Source: Phytobacter ursingii | GTDB taxonomy: Bacteria; Pseudomonadota; Gammaproteobacteria; Enterobacterales; Enterobacteriaceae | Direction: 5' to 3' | Length of the DNA: 64,000 nucleotides | Assembly (NCBI GenBank): GCA_901456055.1 | Contig: CABDWT010000001.1 | Span: forward strand, 62,001 to 126,000 | Shown: positions 1 to 8,852 of the stretch, one piece after another | Layout of the letters: every line of letters starts with the position of its first letter | How positions within the stretch are numbered: the stretch's first letter is position 1 | Position numbers and translations under genes: made by a program | The notes under the pieces: generated by a model | Seen by the model: the letters and a program-made list of their open reading frames with translations, nothing else | The model's database searches: none | Told to the model about the DNA's origin: nothing

Positions 1-196
1 CAAGATAGCCTTCACTGACCAGCATCTGGTAAGCCATTTCCACCGTTCCCCGTGCGACGTGAAGCTCGCTGGCGAGATTGCGTATTGACGGGACACGTTC
101 CCCCGGGCGTAACCGACCGGAGGTAATGGCCTCGCGATATCGCTGATACAGCTGCAAATAGAGCGGCGTGTCGGGCTGCCAGTCAGGTTTTGGCAT
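1..196 (-). CDS. GntR/MocR-type transcriptional regulator, N-terminal part (cut by window edge)
   Basis: Reading the minus strand from an ATG at 196 gives 65 residues starting MPKPDWQPDTPLYLQLYQRY and running off the window. The segment matches the GntR winged-helix DNA-binding domain: an amphipathic first helix, then the turn motif RLRPGERVPSIRNLASEL and a recognition helix around VARGTVEMAYQML. GntR proteins of this start type are often MocR/PdxR regulators fused to an aminotransferase-like domain, but the C-terminal part is outside the window, so the subfamily is an inference. It is divergent from the acetyltransferase at 297, which it may regulate. Confidence 0.8.
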   Translation of the reverse strand, partial: MPKPDWQPDTPLYLQLYQRYREAITSGRLRPGERVPSIRNLASELHVARGTVEMAYQMLVSEGYL

Positions 197-296
197 GAGT
201 GCTTTCACGTTCTTGTCCTGGTCATTCAGGTAATTCTTGTCACTGTAGCATAGGTCATTGCGGCGATATATTGCCGCTATCAGACAGGAGAAACGT

Positions 297-731
297 ATGG
301 CGACATGTGAAGTACACAAAATTGATAGTGAACAGGCACTCCATGCTGCTTACCAGGTCATGCGGGAGTTGCGACCACACCTGACCGATGCAGAGAATTT
401 TATAGCCCGTGTTCACCGTCAGGCTGAACAGGGTTATTGCCTGCAGGGTGTCTGGCAGGATCAAGCGCTACTGGCACTGGCGGGCTACCGAATTTCGGAA
501 AATCTCATCTACGGGCGCTTTCTGTATGTTGATGATCTTGTGACTGCTCCCCATGCCCGCAGCCACGGTCTGGGCGCGAAATTAATCGATGCTCTGCGCG
601 AAGAGGCACGCAGTCAGAAGTGTACTCACCTGGTGCTTGATACCGGTTTAGGTAATGCGCTGGGCCAACGTTTCTACTATCGACAAGGCTTGCTGGCGGC
701 AGGCATGCACTTTCGCCAGTGCTTAGTATGA
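297..731 (+). CDS. GNAT family N-acetyltransferase
   Basis: A 144-residue protein starting MATCEVHKIDSEQALHAAYQ. The start at 297 follows an AGGAG motif a few bases upstream; an in-frame ATG at 258 lacks such a site. The GNAT fold is visible as the beta4 strand FLYVDDLVTAPHARSHGLGAKLID, with the acetyl-CoA pyrophosphate loop SHGLGAK, and a C-terminal LDTGLGNALGQRFYYRQGL typical of motif B. The substrate is unknown. It is divergent from a GntR/MocR regulator and followed after 27 bp by a carboxymuconolactone decarboxylase-like gene, so the two may be co-transcribed. MocR regulators are often encoded next to such small enzymes. Confidence 0.8.
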   Translation: MATCEVHKIDSEQALHAAYQVMRELRPHLTDAENFIARVHRQAEQGYCLQGVWQDQALLALAGYRISENLIYGRFLYVDDLVTAPHARSHGLGAKLIDALREEARSQKCTHLVLDTGLGNALGQRFYYRQGLLAAGMHFRQCLV

Positions 732-758
732 CGTTTTTTAATAACCGGAGATAACCTG

Positions 759-1193
759 ATGACCACCCCACAACGTTTACCCTATTACACCCTTTCCCCG
801 GAAGCCTATAACGGGTTTGCTGCGACCAAAAAGGCGCTGAGTAAGAGCAGTCTCGGGAAAGCGCTGATTGAATTAGTCTGGCTGCGGATCTCCCAGATTA
901 ACGGCTGTGCATTTTGCCTTGAGATGCACGCCAAAGCTCTGCGTGCCGACGGTGAAAGCGCTGCGCGACTGGATAGCCTGGCGGGCTGGCGCGTCAGCGA
1001 ATTATTCAGCGAACGTGAACGCGCCGCCCTCGCGTGGGCAGAGTCTTTGACGCACGTAGATAAAACGCATGCGCCGGATGAAGATTATACCCCTCTGGAG
1101 GCCCATTTCAGCGACGTTGAAATTTCCGACCTGACCTTTGCGATTGCCCTGATGAGCGCATTTAACCGCCTGGCGATCGGCATGCGTCAGTAA
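759..1193 (+). CDS. Carboxymuconolactone decarboxylase / AhpD-like peroxidase family protein
   Basis: A 144-residue protein with the AhpD-like core: Cys50-A-F-Cys53 and His57 (segment [15 protein letters not shown]), the CxxC redox pair plus histidine that define the CMD/AhpD fold. Family members of this length act as alkylhydroperoxidase-like redox proteins. True decarboxylases lack the CxxC, so an antioxidant role is more likely than catabolism. The ATG at 759 follows a GGAG ribosome site and comes 27 bp after the GNAT gene, suggesting one operon. Function beyond the family is inferred. Confidence 0.85.
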   Translation: MTTPQRLPYYTLSPEAYNGFAATKKALSKSSLGKALIELVWLRISQINGCAFCLEMHAKALRADGESAARLDSLAGWRVSELFSERERAALAWAESLTHVDKTHAPDEDYTPLEAHFSDVEISDLTFAIALMSAFNRLAIGMRQ

Positions 1194-1210
1194 TCCCCTT
1201 TATCCGGCTC

Positions 1211-1657
1211 ATGGACGTGCCGGAATATAAGTATCCTGCATATCAATTATCTATCGGAGAACAGCATGCTGTGACCTTTGCTGCGGGCCTTGCGGCTGAA
1301 AGCCTTAAGCCGATTGTCGCTATCTATTCAACTTTCCTTCAGCGCGCATACGACCCGCTTATCCATGCTGTTGCGTTACAGAATCTGCTTGTTGTCTTTG
1401 CTATCGATCGGGCAGGGATTGTGGGTGCCGATGGCGTACCACACCTGGGTTGCGATGGCTACGCGTTGCCGCGTTGTATTCCCGGCATGATCGTGATGGC
1501 AGCGTCGAATGAAAACGAGTGCCGTCAAATGCTTTACACCGCCCAGCAACCAACATCACTCACCGTGGTGCGCTATCCCCATCGGCAAAGGGGAAGCACT
1601 CTGACATGCATTCAAGACGTCAAAGATACGCATCGCGATTCGTGTAATAGCGCTTGA
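1211..1657 (+). pseudogene. Truncated 1-deoxy-D-xylulose-5-phosphate synthase (dxs) fragment
   Basis: The 148-codon frame carries only the central transketolase-like pyrimidine-binding region of DXS. The segments [40 protein letters not shown] and [11 protein letters not shown] match E. coli Dxs at roughly residues 360-480. The family is about 620 residues, so the whole thiamine-diphosphate N-terminal domain and the C-terminal domain are missing. The catalytic Glu of EQHAV is kept, but the conserved QTHQGAFD stretch is altered to VPHLGCDG, suggesting drift. It cannot be a working DXS. It is probably debris of a second, transferred dxs copy. Confidence 0.75.
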
Positions 1658-1706
1658 CAGGATTTCAGTAATCGGTAATCTCGTTTGTGGGAATAAATTC
1701 TCACAT

Positions 1707-2282
1707 ATGAGATTTGCCATGAATAATGAAGATTACAGAGTACGATTAGCAGCACGTCTGGCGGCACTACGCTTACAACAGAACTGGTCGCTTGATGAGC
1801 TTTCCGTTGCATCAGGCATCAGCAGGGCCTCCTTATCACGGATTGAACGCAGTGAAGTCAGCCCGACAGCAGAGGTTCTTAACCAACTCTGTATTGTATA
1901 CGGAATGACGATGTCCCGGCTTCTTAGCGAGGTTGAACAGACCGCAGATAATCTGTTCAGGGCCGATCAACAATCCCTGTGGCAGGATGAGCTTAATGGA
2001 TTTGAGCGACGCATGTTAATACCACCTTCTCATCAGTTCAGATGCGAGATGGTAGAGGGAAAATTGCGCCCGGGTGCTTTCATTGAATATTCAAATCCTC
2101 CCGTCCAGGGGCTTGAACAATATATATGGTTATATTCCGGTGAATTAACCATTACGATGAACAGTGAAAAATGGACCTTGAAAGAAGGTGACAGTTTGCG
2201 TTTTCATTTATCCGGCTCTTCATCTTTTAGCGCGCATGAAAGCCTCGGTGCACATTATATTTTGGTGGTATGTAAATCATGA
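1707..2282 (+). CDS. XRE-family transcriptional regulator with C-terminal cupin domain
   Basis: Up to 191 residues; the start could also be the ATG at 1719 (MNNEDYRVRLAARLA), and neither has a strong ribosome site. Residues about 12-70 form a lambda-repressor-type helix-turn-helix (LQQNWSLDELSVASGISRAS, then SRIERSEVSPTAEVLNQL). Residues about 115-190 form a cupin barrel (LRPGAFIEYSNPP, EQYIWLYSGELTITMN, EGDSLRFH). This architecture is common in small-molecule-sensing repressors such as PuuR. The stop overlaps the next start (ATGA at 2279-2282), so it is translationally coupled to a GNAT enzyme. Confidence 0.85.
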   Translation: MRFAMNNEDYRVRLAARLAALRLQQNWSLDELSVASGISRASLSRIERSEVSPTAEVLNQLCIVYGMTMSRLLSEVEQTADNLFRADQQSLWQDELNGFERRMLIPPSHQFRCEMVEGKLRPGAFIEYSNPPVQGLEQYIWLYSGELTITMNSEKWTLKEGDSLRFHLSGSSSFSAHESLGAHYILVVCKS

Positions 2283-2806
2283 TTGAATATGAGCTTCTCA
2301 GTGCGACACAGGCGCATCAGTGCTTACCCGAATTAGGTGACGTGTTACAGTCTTGTGTAAAGGATGGGGCAAGCGTAGGCTTTACCGATCCCAATGATCG
2401 TCGGGCAATTGATAGTTTCTGGAAAGATAAAATTTATAGCCTTGCCAGTCACGATTGTGAGTTATTAATCGCCCGTGATAATGGTTTTTTGGCTGCAACC
2501 GTCATCATAAACTATTGCAGAACGCCTAATGGTCGCCATCGCGCTGAAATCTCTAAACTGCTCGTTCATCCGCAGGCGCGTCGTCAGGGGATTGCCAGAG
2601 CGTTAATGAATCGGGCAGAGGAAATGGCCTGGGAAAAAGGGATCTCCTTGCTTGTGCTTGATACCCGCAGTGGCGATGTGGCCAGCGAGTTATATCTTTC
2701 CCGGGGCTGGCAGATAGCCGGGAAAATTCCCTGTTATGCCAGCTCGATAGATAATACTCTTCATGCCACTACATTTATGTACAAAATTAATAATCCAGGT
2801 AGCTAA
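2279..2806 (+). CDS. GNAT family N-acetyltransferase coupled to the XRE-cupin regulator
   Basis: A 175-residue GNAT protein. The acetyl-CoA loop is visible in KLLVHPQARRQGIARALMNRA, where RRQGIA fits the Q/RxxGxG/A motif, and the C-terminal part LLVLDTRSGDVASELYLSRG is typical. Its start overlaps the regulator's stop by 4 bp, so the pair is made from one mRNA. Regulator plus GNAT pairs of this kind usually detoxify or modify a small amine-like compound that the cupin domain may sense; that link is an inference. The substrate cannot be told from sequence. Confidence 0.85.
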   Translation: MIEYELLSATQAHQCLPELGDVLQSCVKDGASVGFTDPNDRRAIDSFWKDKIYSLASHDCELLIARDNGFLAATVIINYCRTPNGRHRAEISKLLVHPQARRQGIARALMNRAEEMAWEKGISLLVLDTRSGDVASELYLSRGWQIAGKIPCYASSIDNTLHATTFMYKINNPGS

Positions 2807-3052
2807 TTTTATATTGCCTGGCACGATTGGCATTATTATCGCTCGCCATTAGACAGACTATGTTTGTGTGCGTAAAAATAAGGGGCGCAGGTCTGCTTCG
2901 GGTGAGGATCGTCTGGCGCTGGCGAGCTATTTACTGTTTAACCTGAAAACGAACGTAACATGCGGACGAGTAACATCGTGCCCTGATTAAGCACGCGTAG
3001 CCCGAAAAATGTGCCTGCACCGCCATCCGGGAATACCTTGATGGCGGTATCT
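2807..3052. other. Intergenic region with a degenerate C-terminal gene tail
   Basis: No intact gene. On the plus strand a short frame ending at 3096 encodes a plausible protein tail (REYLDGGIFNDDRLHVPEQG, then WR and a stop). It is cut off upstream by an in-frame TAG near 3000. It looks like the end of a lost enzyme gene that I cannot name. Confidence 0.4.
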
Positions 3053-3532
3053 TTAACGACGACCGTCTGCACGTGCCGGAGCAGGGCTGGCGGTAATTTT
3101 AATGTAATGCCTCAATGCCAGAGGGCGCGAAACGCCGCGTGGATCGCCGACAAAAGGCAGACTCATAAAGGGCGCCGCAGGTATTTCAACTCGCCATGTG
3201 GTATCACCGATAAAGCGAAATTCAACGGCATTCGCCAGGATATGCAAATCTGCAAACGACCCGGTGAGATATGCGCCACCCAGCGTCAGTATCTCCTTCA
3301 CTCCAACATTCAGTTCAATCAATGCAATATTCAGCATTTCCTCATAGGGAGTATCATCAGTAAGAAATAACAACAGCCGGATGTCATCTACCTGAACAGC
3401 CGCTTCCAGCACCTGAACCGGAACGGTAATACCGGTCTCTTTTGCTGCCAACAGAACTTCGTATTTTCCCATCGCAGTCGCTGTTGGTTCTTCTCTGATT
3501 TGAAGCGTAACGTTATCGAGCTGCCTGAACAT
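3053..3532 (-). CDS. Conserved-looking hypothetical protein
   Basis: A 159-residue frame starting MFRQLDNVTLQIREEPTATA. I do not recognise a family. Composition and alternating hydrophobic strands (VQVDDIRLLLFLTDD, ALIELNVGVKEILTLGGAYL) look like a real soluble alpha/beta protein. The last 15-20 residues (TASPAPARADGRR) run antisense over a decayed plus-strand tail and are probably not native, so the true C-terminus may have been lost. There is no clear Shine-Dalgarno; the start lies 2 bp after the TAA of a small upstream frame (3535-3693), suggesting translational coupling before that frame was broken. Confidence 0.45.
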   Translation of the reverse strand: MFRQLDNVTLQIREEPTATAMGKYEVLLAAKETGITVPVQVLEAAVQVDDIRLLLFLTDDTPYEEMLNIALIELNVGVKEILTLGGAYLTGSFADLHILANAVEFRFIGDTTWRVEIPAAPFMSLPFVGDPRGVSRPLALRHYIKITASPAPARADGRR

Positions 3533-3534
3533 AG

Positions 3535-3693
3535 TTAATCCGGGTATCCGCTTATTTGCCGTACTGCTATTGCACTGCCAGCATATGCGCCTGTCGCATC
3601 AATATGCAAACCCAAAGCGGCATTGACCTCATTGTGCGTCGGGGGATTCTCAGCGCGTAGCAATGACGCGGCGAGTCAGGAATAAAACGACAA
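3535..3693 (-). pseudogene. Small reading frame interrupted by an in-frame TGA
   Basis: From ATG at 3693 (GGGAG 8 bases upstream) the frame reads MLSFYS, then TGA, then LAASLLRAENPPTHNEV and on to ISGYPD and a TAA at 3535. One stop codon breaks an otherwise continuous 52-codon frame directly in front of the 3053-3532 gene. A TGG-to-TGA change would explain it. No family was recognised. Confidence 0.4.
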
Positions 3694-4213
3694 CATTTCA
3701 CCGGCTCCCTTTTCCCGGCAGCTCAACATAAGGAGGTGAGGTCATGTATTTCTCGTTGCAGGTCGACGGTAATATCGCAAGCATGGCGTTGGTATGAACC
3801 GGACCGCGTGAGAATAAATAAAGCGATTGCCGCATACATCCTGTATTCTCCTGAACGGTAGTTCAATTACGTTATTTCACTCGAAGGGTAAGAGAATGCT
3901 TAAATGTGAGCAGTATCGCAAAAATAATACGTTAATGTATTCAGAGCGCAGATAACAATCTGGCGCAGTCGCTTTTACAAGCGAGTTCACTGGAATAAAT
4001 GCCGGATTGGTCGGGGACGTTCATCTGTTGCAGGTATTCGTTGTGAATTGCCAGTCAGCATCGGCCTTGTGCGGCTTGTATAAGTCCTTTGCTCTAATGA
4101 TCACAGTAGTAAAAAAACATAATTACTTAATCCAAAAACGTAATGGATTTTGCGGGCTTACCTGTGTCAGAAAGTATTCCTCATTTATAAAACAAACCGG
4201 AGATGTGATTAAA
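3694..4213. other. Intergenic region upstream of the xyloside transporter
   Basis: About 520 bp without a supported gene. It contains a strong AAGGAGGTGAGGTC ribosome-site-like stretch followed by a 17-codon frame (3744-3797, MYFSLQVDGNIASMALV), which may be a relic. The last 250 bp are AT-rich and should hold the promoter of the transporter operon. I see no operator I can name. Confidence 0.4.
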
Positions 4214-5668
4214 ATGAGTGAAAACTTAATACAAAATCGGCATGATGAGTATCATAAGTTAACTCGTGTGGAACGCATTGGTTATGGGATGGGCGACTTT
4301 GCTCAAAACCTTGTTTTTGGTACGATAGGTGGTTTCCTTGCTCTTCACATGTTAACTGTGAATACAATCAGTACAGCAACCGCAGGGTTTATATTTCTTT
4401 TTGTCCGTATTATCAATGTCCTTTGGGACCCGATGGTAGGAACATACGTTGACAAACGAAGTTCAAAAGCTGGCAAATATCGTCCCTGGCTTTTAAGAGC
4501 AGGTATTCCTCTCGTTATTCTTTCTGCTTTGCTCTTTGCTCCAATTCCTGGGGTGAGAGGTTCAGTTCCATTTGCATTTATTATTTACCTTGCCCTGGAT
4601 TTGGTCTATTCCGTGGTGAATATTCCTTATGGTTCTCTTAATGCTTCATTAACAAGAGATCCTGAGTCCATTGATAAACTTACAAGCACACGCATGATGC
4701 TGGCCAATAGCGCCAATCTGCTTGTTTACACGCTTTTCCCCATGTTCGTACAAATGGCTGCGCCAGCAGATCGAAGCCTCAAGGATACGGGTTTTTTCGG
4801 ACTTAAGCTCAATATGGGGAATTATACCGATCCCTCAGCTAACTACGCCTGGTTTGGTGTTTATTCCATTTATATGGTTATTGGGGCTGTTGCTCTTTTC
4901 GTCTGCTACAAATTAACCAAAGAGCGCGTGGTCGCCACTGAAGAACAAACAGCAAACGTAAAAACGACAGACCTCTTCCTGGAACTCAAAAATAACCGGC
5001 CGCTTGTTATTCTTGGATTATTTTTCATGCTGGCCTTTACGTTCATGTTTGTCATGAACACGGCTAATGGCTTTTTTAATCAGTTTGTTGTCGGTCACTC
5101 AGAATGGATGGGGGCGGTTGGTCTTGTAGCCTCAATTCCGGGCATTTTATTTCCTGTGTTTTGGCCAAAACTTAAGAAAATTTTTGGTAAAAAAGGATTT
5201 TTCCATCTATTCCTCGGCATGTTTATTGTTGGCGAATTTCTGACATATATTTGGTCGCTTGAGGGAATGCATGATGCCCTCTGGCTTGCCTACATCGCAA
5301 CCTTTATTAAACAATGGGGATTAACATCGGCTACTGGCTTTATGTGGGCGCTTGTTCCGGAAGTCATTGCCTATGGCGAATTAAAATCAGGTAAGCGAAA
5401 TGCCGCAATCATTAACGCAATTATGGGGATTTTCTTCAAGATCGGCTTCACGATTGGTGGTGCGCTTCCGTTGTGGTTGCTGGCCGGTTATGGCTTTAAT
5501 GAAACGAGTGTATATCAGCACGCCAATGCTATCGCTGGAATAAACATGACGGCTATCTGGATCCCGGTGGTGTTAGCCATTATGTCGATGGTTGCCATTC
5601 ACTTCTATCCAATATCTGATGACAATGTCAATGATATCAACCGTCAACTTGATGAGATTCGCGTATAG
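4214..5668 (+). CDS. xynT: GPH-family sugar:cation symporter, probable beta-xyloside (xylo-oligosaccharide) transporter
   Basis: A 484-residue inner-membrane protein starting MSENLIQNRHDEYHKLTRVE. The start at 4214 is chosen because the signature YGMGDFAQNLVFGTIGGFLA follows directly; the frame is open further upstream but not protein-like there. The GPH (MelB-like) family is shown by DPMVGTYVDKRSSKAGKYRP, the loop between helices 2 and 3, and by about 12 hydrophobic segments. The next gene, 58 bp downstream, is a GH43 beta-xylosidase, which fixes the likely substrate as xylobiose or another beta-xyloside. Base composition is more AT-rich than the flanking core genes, hinting at acquisition. 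Confidence 0.88.
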   Translation: MSENLIQNRHDEYHKLTRVERIGYGMGDFAQNLVFGTIGGFLALHMLTVNTISTATAGFIFLFVRIINVLWDPMVGTYVDKRSSKAGKYRPWLLRAGIPLVILSALLFAPIPGVRGSVPFAFIIYLALDLVYSVVNIPYGSLNASLTRDPESIDKLTSTRMMLANSANLLVYTLFPMFVQMAAPADRSLKDTGFFGLKLNMGNYTDPSANYAWFGVYSIYMVIGAVALFVCYKLTKERVVATEEQTANVKTTDLFLELKNNRPLVILGLFFMLAFTFMFVMNTANGFFNQFVVGHSEWMGAVGLVASIPGILFPVFWPKLKKIFGKKGFFHLFLGMFIVGEFLTYIWSLEGMHDALWLAYIATFIKQWGLTSATGFMWALVPEVIAYGELKSGKRNAAIINAIMGIFFKIGFTIGGALPLWLLAGYGFNETSVYQHANAIAGINMTAIWIPVVLAIMSMVAIHFYPISDDNVNDINRQLDEIRV

Positions 5669-5726
5669 TTCAATAAATTAAAAATGATAATAAATACAAT
5701 ATGGACAATTTAAAAAGGTAAACGAT

Positions 5727-7406
5727 ATGTCAATTATTCAAAATCCTATTTTGCCTGGTTTTAACCCAGACCCGAGTATTATCCGCGTAGACGACACGTA
5801 CTATATCGCAAATTCCACCTTTGAGTGGTTTCCAGGCGTTCGTTTACATGAATCAAAAGACCTGGCACACTGGAATCTTCTGCCGGCGCCACTGTCAACA
5901 ACCGCGCTGTTAGATATGAAAGGGAATCCTTCCTCCGGTGGGATTTGGGCGCCGGATCTCTCGTATGCTGACGGCAAATTCTGGTTAGTGTATACGGATG
6001 TCAAAGTCACAGAAGGCGCCTTTAAAGACATGACAAACTACCTGACCACGGCAACCGATATTCGTGGCCCCTGGTCTGATCCCATTAAACTGAATGGCGT
6101 CGGTTTTGACGCGTCACTTTTCCATGACGAAGATGGTCGTAAATATTTAGTTCAACAAACCTGGGACCATCGGGAATACCATCACCCCTTTGATGGCATT
6201 ACCTTGACGGAGTTTGATACCCGCACTTTAAAATTAAAACCAGAAACCGCGCGTACGCTTTATCGGGGCACTGCCGTTGCACTTGTTGAGGGGCCGCACC
6301 TCTACAAAATAAACGGATATTATTATCTTTTCGCCGCGCAAGGTGGCACCGTTTTTACCCACCAGGAGGTGGTTGCGCGTTCGAAAACCTTAGAAGCCAA
6401 TAGTTTTGAAACAGAGCCAGGCGACGTTTTCTTAACGAACGTCGATACGCCGGACAGCTATATGCAAAAACAGGGTCATGGCGCGTTGGTTTCAACGCCC
6501 AAAGGCGAATGGTATTACGCCTCGCTCTGCGCTCGTCCATGGAATCGTGCCGGTGAGTCCGTCTATGATCCTCGCGGTTGGTCAACCCTGGGCAGGGAAA
6601 CGTCTATTCAGAAAGTGTTTTGGGATGAAGATGGCTGGCCACGTATTGCAGGTGGCCACGGGGGCAAAACGTTTGTTGAAGGCCCCGTCGATGCTATTTA
6701 CACCGAAAGCGCCAAAGACCACAGCCAGTATGATGAATTTAAAACCGCAACGCTCGATCCTAACTGGAACACACTGCGTGTCCCGTTCAGCGAAAAAATG
6801 GGAACAACGGGTGAGGGGAAATTAACGTTAGTCGGGCAAGGTTCTTTAGCAAATACGCACGATCTCTCGCTGATTGCGCGGCGCTGGCAGGCTTTTTATT
6901 TTGATGCCCAGGTTAAAATAAAATTTAATCCGTTTAATTATCAACAAATGGCTGGGTTGACGAATTACTATAATGATCGCCACTGGAGCTTTGTTTTCAT
7001 CACCTGGAATGAAATTAATGGGGCAGTCATCGAAATAGGCGAGAATAATCGTGGGAAATATACCTCGTATCTGAAAGATGAGGCCATCAAGATCCCGCAA
7101 GATGTTGAATACGTCTGGTTCCGCACCAAAGTTCGCAAAGAAAGTTATACCTATGAATACAGTTTTGATGGGGTGAAATTCACTGAAATCCCGGTCAAAC
7201 TGGATGCCGCCATTCTCTCTGATGATTATGTACTGCAAAGTTATGGCGGGTTCTTTACCGGCGCGTTCGTGGGGCTGGCGGTCGTCGACTACTCTGGCTA
7301 TGGTGCCAGCGCAGAGTTTTACCAGTTCGCTTATCAGGAACGGGGGGATTCGTTAGTCGCAAACGACACGTATAGCTGGAAAGCCAGTGAATCACGCTTT
7401 GGTTAA
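5727..7406 (+). CDS. xynB: Glycoside hydrolase family 43 beta-xylosidase
   Basis: A 559-residue cytoplasmic enzyme that releases xylose from xylo-oligosaccharides. The five-bladed propeller domain carries the GH43 residues in the expected places: Asp15 (GFNPDPSI, base), Asp128 (GFDASLFHDEDG, pKa modulator) and Glu188 (VEGPHLYKING, acid). Residues about 330-540 form the C-terminal beta-sandwich found in GH43 subfamily 11 enzymes such as Selenomonas SXA. There is no signal peptide, which fits uptake of the substrate by the upstream symporter. The ATG follows AAAAAGG. A rho-independent terminator lies 70 bp downstream. Confidence 0.93.
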   Translation: MSIIQNPILPGFNPDPSIIRVDDTYYIANSTFEWFPGVRLHESKDLAHWNLLPAPLSTTALLDMKGNPSSGGIWAPDLSYADGKFWLVYTDVKVTEGAFKDMTNYLTTATDIRGPWSDPIKLNGVGFDASLFHDEDGRKYLVQQTWDHREYHHPFDGITLTEFDTRTLKLKPETARTLYRGTAVALVEGPHLYKINGYYYLFAAQGGTVFTHQEVVARSKTLEANSFETEPGDVFLTNVDTPDSYMQKQGHGALVSTPKGEWYYASLCARPWNRAGESVYDPRGWSTLGRETSIQKVFWDEDGWPRIAGGHGGKTFVEGPVDAIYTESAKDHSQYDEFKTATLDPNWNTLRVPFSEKMGTTGEGKLTLVGQGSLANTHDLSLIARRWQAFYFDAQVKIKFNPFNYQQMAGLTNYYNDRHWSFVFITWNEINGAVIEIGENNRGKYTSYLKDEAIKIPQDVEYVWFRTKVRKESYTYEYSFDGVKFTEIPVKLDAAILSDDYVLQSYGGFFTGAFVGLAVVDYSGYGASAEFYQFAYQERGDSLVANDTYSWKASESRFG

Positions 7407-7476
7407 GGGCTAATCACCGATTCAGTTAAATTTCGACCATATTTATGCGAAACGAAAAAAGTGAGCGATGACCCTG

Positions 7477-7516
7477 AAAGGATTACTGGACAGTGGGGTG
7501 CCAGTAATCCTTTTTT
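7477..7516. terminator. Rho-independent terminator after xynB
   Basis: Stem AAAGGATTACTGG (7477-7489) pairs with CCAGTAATCCTTT (7501-7513) across an 11-base loop, followed by a T-run. It lies between convergent genes and may work in both directions. Confidence 0.88.
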
Positions 7517-7549
7517 ATTTATCTCGCCAGGTAGATGCGCCGTTTGGCT

Positions 7550-8509
7550 TTAATACAACAGGGTATGGATAATGCTGCGCACCGCGATCCCAACGATCAC
7601 GCCGGGGATGACATAGCGAAAAAGCCTGACAAATCGGCTGGCGATCCCAAGATAAATCCCGATACCTGGCAGATCGAAGGTCTGGATCAGAAAGCCCGCC
7701 GAAGCGTTCATCTGTTCTGGCGTCACCAGCCCTTTTCGCAGAAGCTCTGACATCACCCCGAAGTAGGCTGTTCCTCCCGCCAGACATTTGGTCAGGGTTG
7801 GCAACACATACACATCGGGAAGGCTGAAATAAGCCATGATTGGCGAGAGAAGCCGGGTCAGAACATCTATCGCTCCCGCTTCTTTTAGTATGCCGACGAT
7901 GGTTAGCGAGAGCAGCAACATAGGGAGCGAGCCCAGCGCCAGGCGTATCGCATCGGCACCCGCACCGTTAATGATGCCGATCAGGCTGGATGACGATTTA
8001 TCGTTAAACGCATCGGCAGGTGCGGCGTTCTGGACGGCGTTGGAAAGCTTTTTGCCGAACAGGTGATAAGTGACCGCCGCTGCGACCAGCCCACCTAAAA
8101 TGGAAATGATGATGGCGTTTCCCCAGTGCAGCCCGTAAGGGATCAAAGGGTAAAAGACATTGCCCTGGCCCATCGCAAATAACATCGCCAGCGCTGCGGC
8201 CAGCTGACGCTCTGAGGTGCCTCTTTTTTCCATAATGGCCAGCGCGGCAATAGGCGCGGCAAAGCTGACGAAATTGAGTTGTATCAGGGCGAAGATGGCA
8301 ATCCCGGAAATACCGAACGGTTTGAGTACTGGCGCGGTCAGCCGAACAACGGCATCGACAACGCCTTTTGCTTCCAGGTATTTCATCACGATGAGCATGA
8401 CAACCATGACGGGAATAAGCGTGTAAAGCGCAACATCAACAGACGTCTTTCCTGCTGACATAATGACATCAATAATATTCATTAAGCTATCCAGTGAAGA
8501 TCCACGCAA
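7550..8509 (-). CDS. Nucleoside-recognition (gate) domain membrane protein
   Basis: A 319-residue polytopic membrane protein. It carries two gate-domain repeats, the first around VVRLTAPVLKPFGISGIAIF and the second around DVLTRLLSPIMAYFSLPDVY. This is the nucleoside-recognition fold shared with spore maturation proteins SpmA/SpmB and YjiH-like proteins. The transported or sensed compound is unknown. The frame can start with TTG at 8509, about 12 bases after a strong AGGAGGTG, or with ATG at 8482 (MNIIDVIMSAGKTSVDVALY). The first is used here because of the ribosome site. It stands alone between convergent xynB and the bestrophin gene. Confidence 0.75.
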   Translation of the reverse strand: MRGSSLDSLMNIIDVIMSAGKTSVDVALYTLIPVMVVMLIVMKYLEAKGVVDAVVRLTAPVLKPFGISGIAIFALIQLNFVSFAAPIAALAIMEKRGTSERQLAAALAMLFAMGQGNVFYPLIPYGLHWGNAIIISILGGLVAAAVTYHLFGKKLSNAVQNAAPADAFNDKSSSSLIGIINGAGADAIRLALGSLPMLLLSLTIVGILKEAGAIDVLTRLLSPIMAYFSLPDVYVLPTLTKCLAGGTAYFGVMSELLRKGLVTPEQMNASAGFLIQTFDLPGIGIYLGIASRFVRLFRYVIPGVIVGIAVRSIIHTLLY

Positions 8510-8852
8510 GGCAATCTACACCTCCTGGACAGTAAGTAAAATCCATGTCGTGCTTTTATAATTTAGTCAGATGGAAGCGACGCTTTGTCGGTTAACGGCC
8601 ATAAGAATAACGTCTGACACACTGGGAAATATCATGCCTGGTGAGGTGAGTGGGTGGTTTTTTATTTTTATTATGCAGCTTTAATTGAAGTTTTAATCGT
8701 TAAATCTCCTTTAGTGCCCTACGTTCAATAATGTCACTTTGGTGAGGATAGCGGGTGAAACGACGATCTCTTTTAACGTTAACAAGCCTGGCGTTAGCGA
8801 GATCAAGCGCGTCAATCCTGTCGCGACCCCGGTCAGGTCGCGATATCTGGCT
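8510..8852. other. Intergenic region
   Basis: 343 bp with no gene. It holds the AGGAGGTG ribosome site of the gate-domain gene at its left edge. At 8821-8843 there is a perfect 8-bp hairpin (TCGCGACC / GGTCGCGA) just after the bestrophin stop; it has no T-run and is a possible weak terminator. Confidence 0.5.

Noticed and set aside
3535-3693. UGA in the small frame as a selenocysteine codon
   Set aside because: No SECIS-like hairpin seen after the TGA and no selenoprotein similarity; a nonsense change is simpler.
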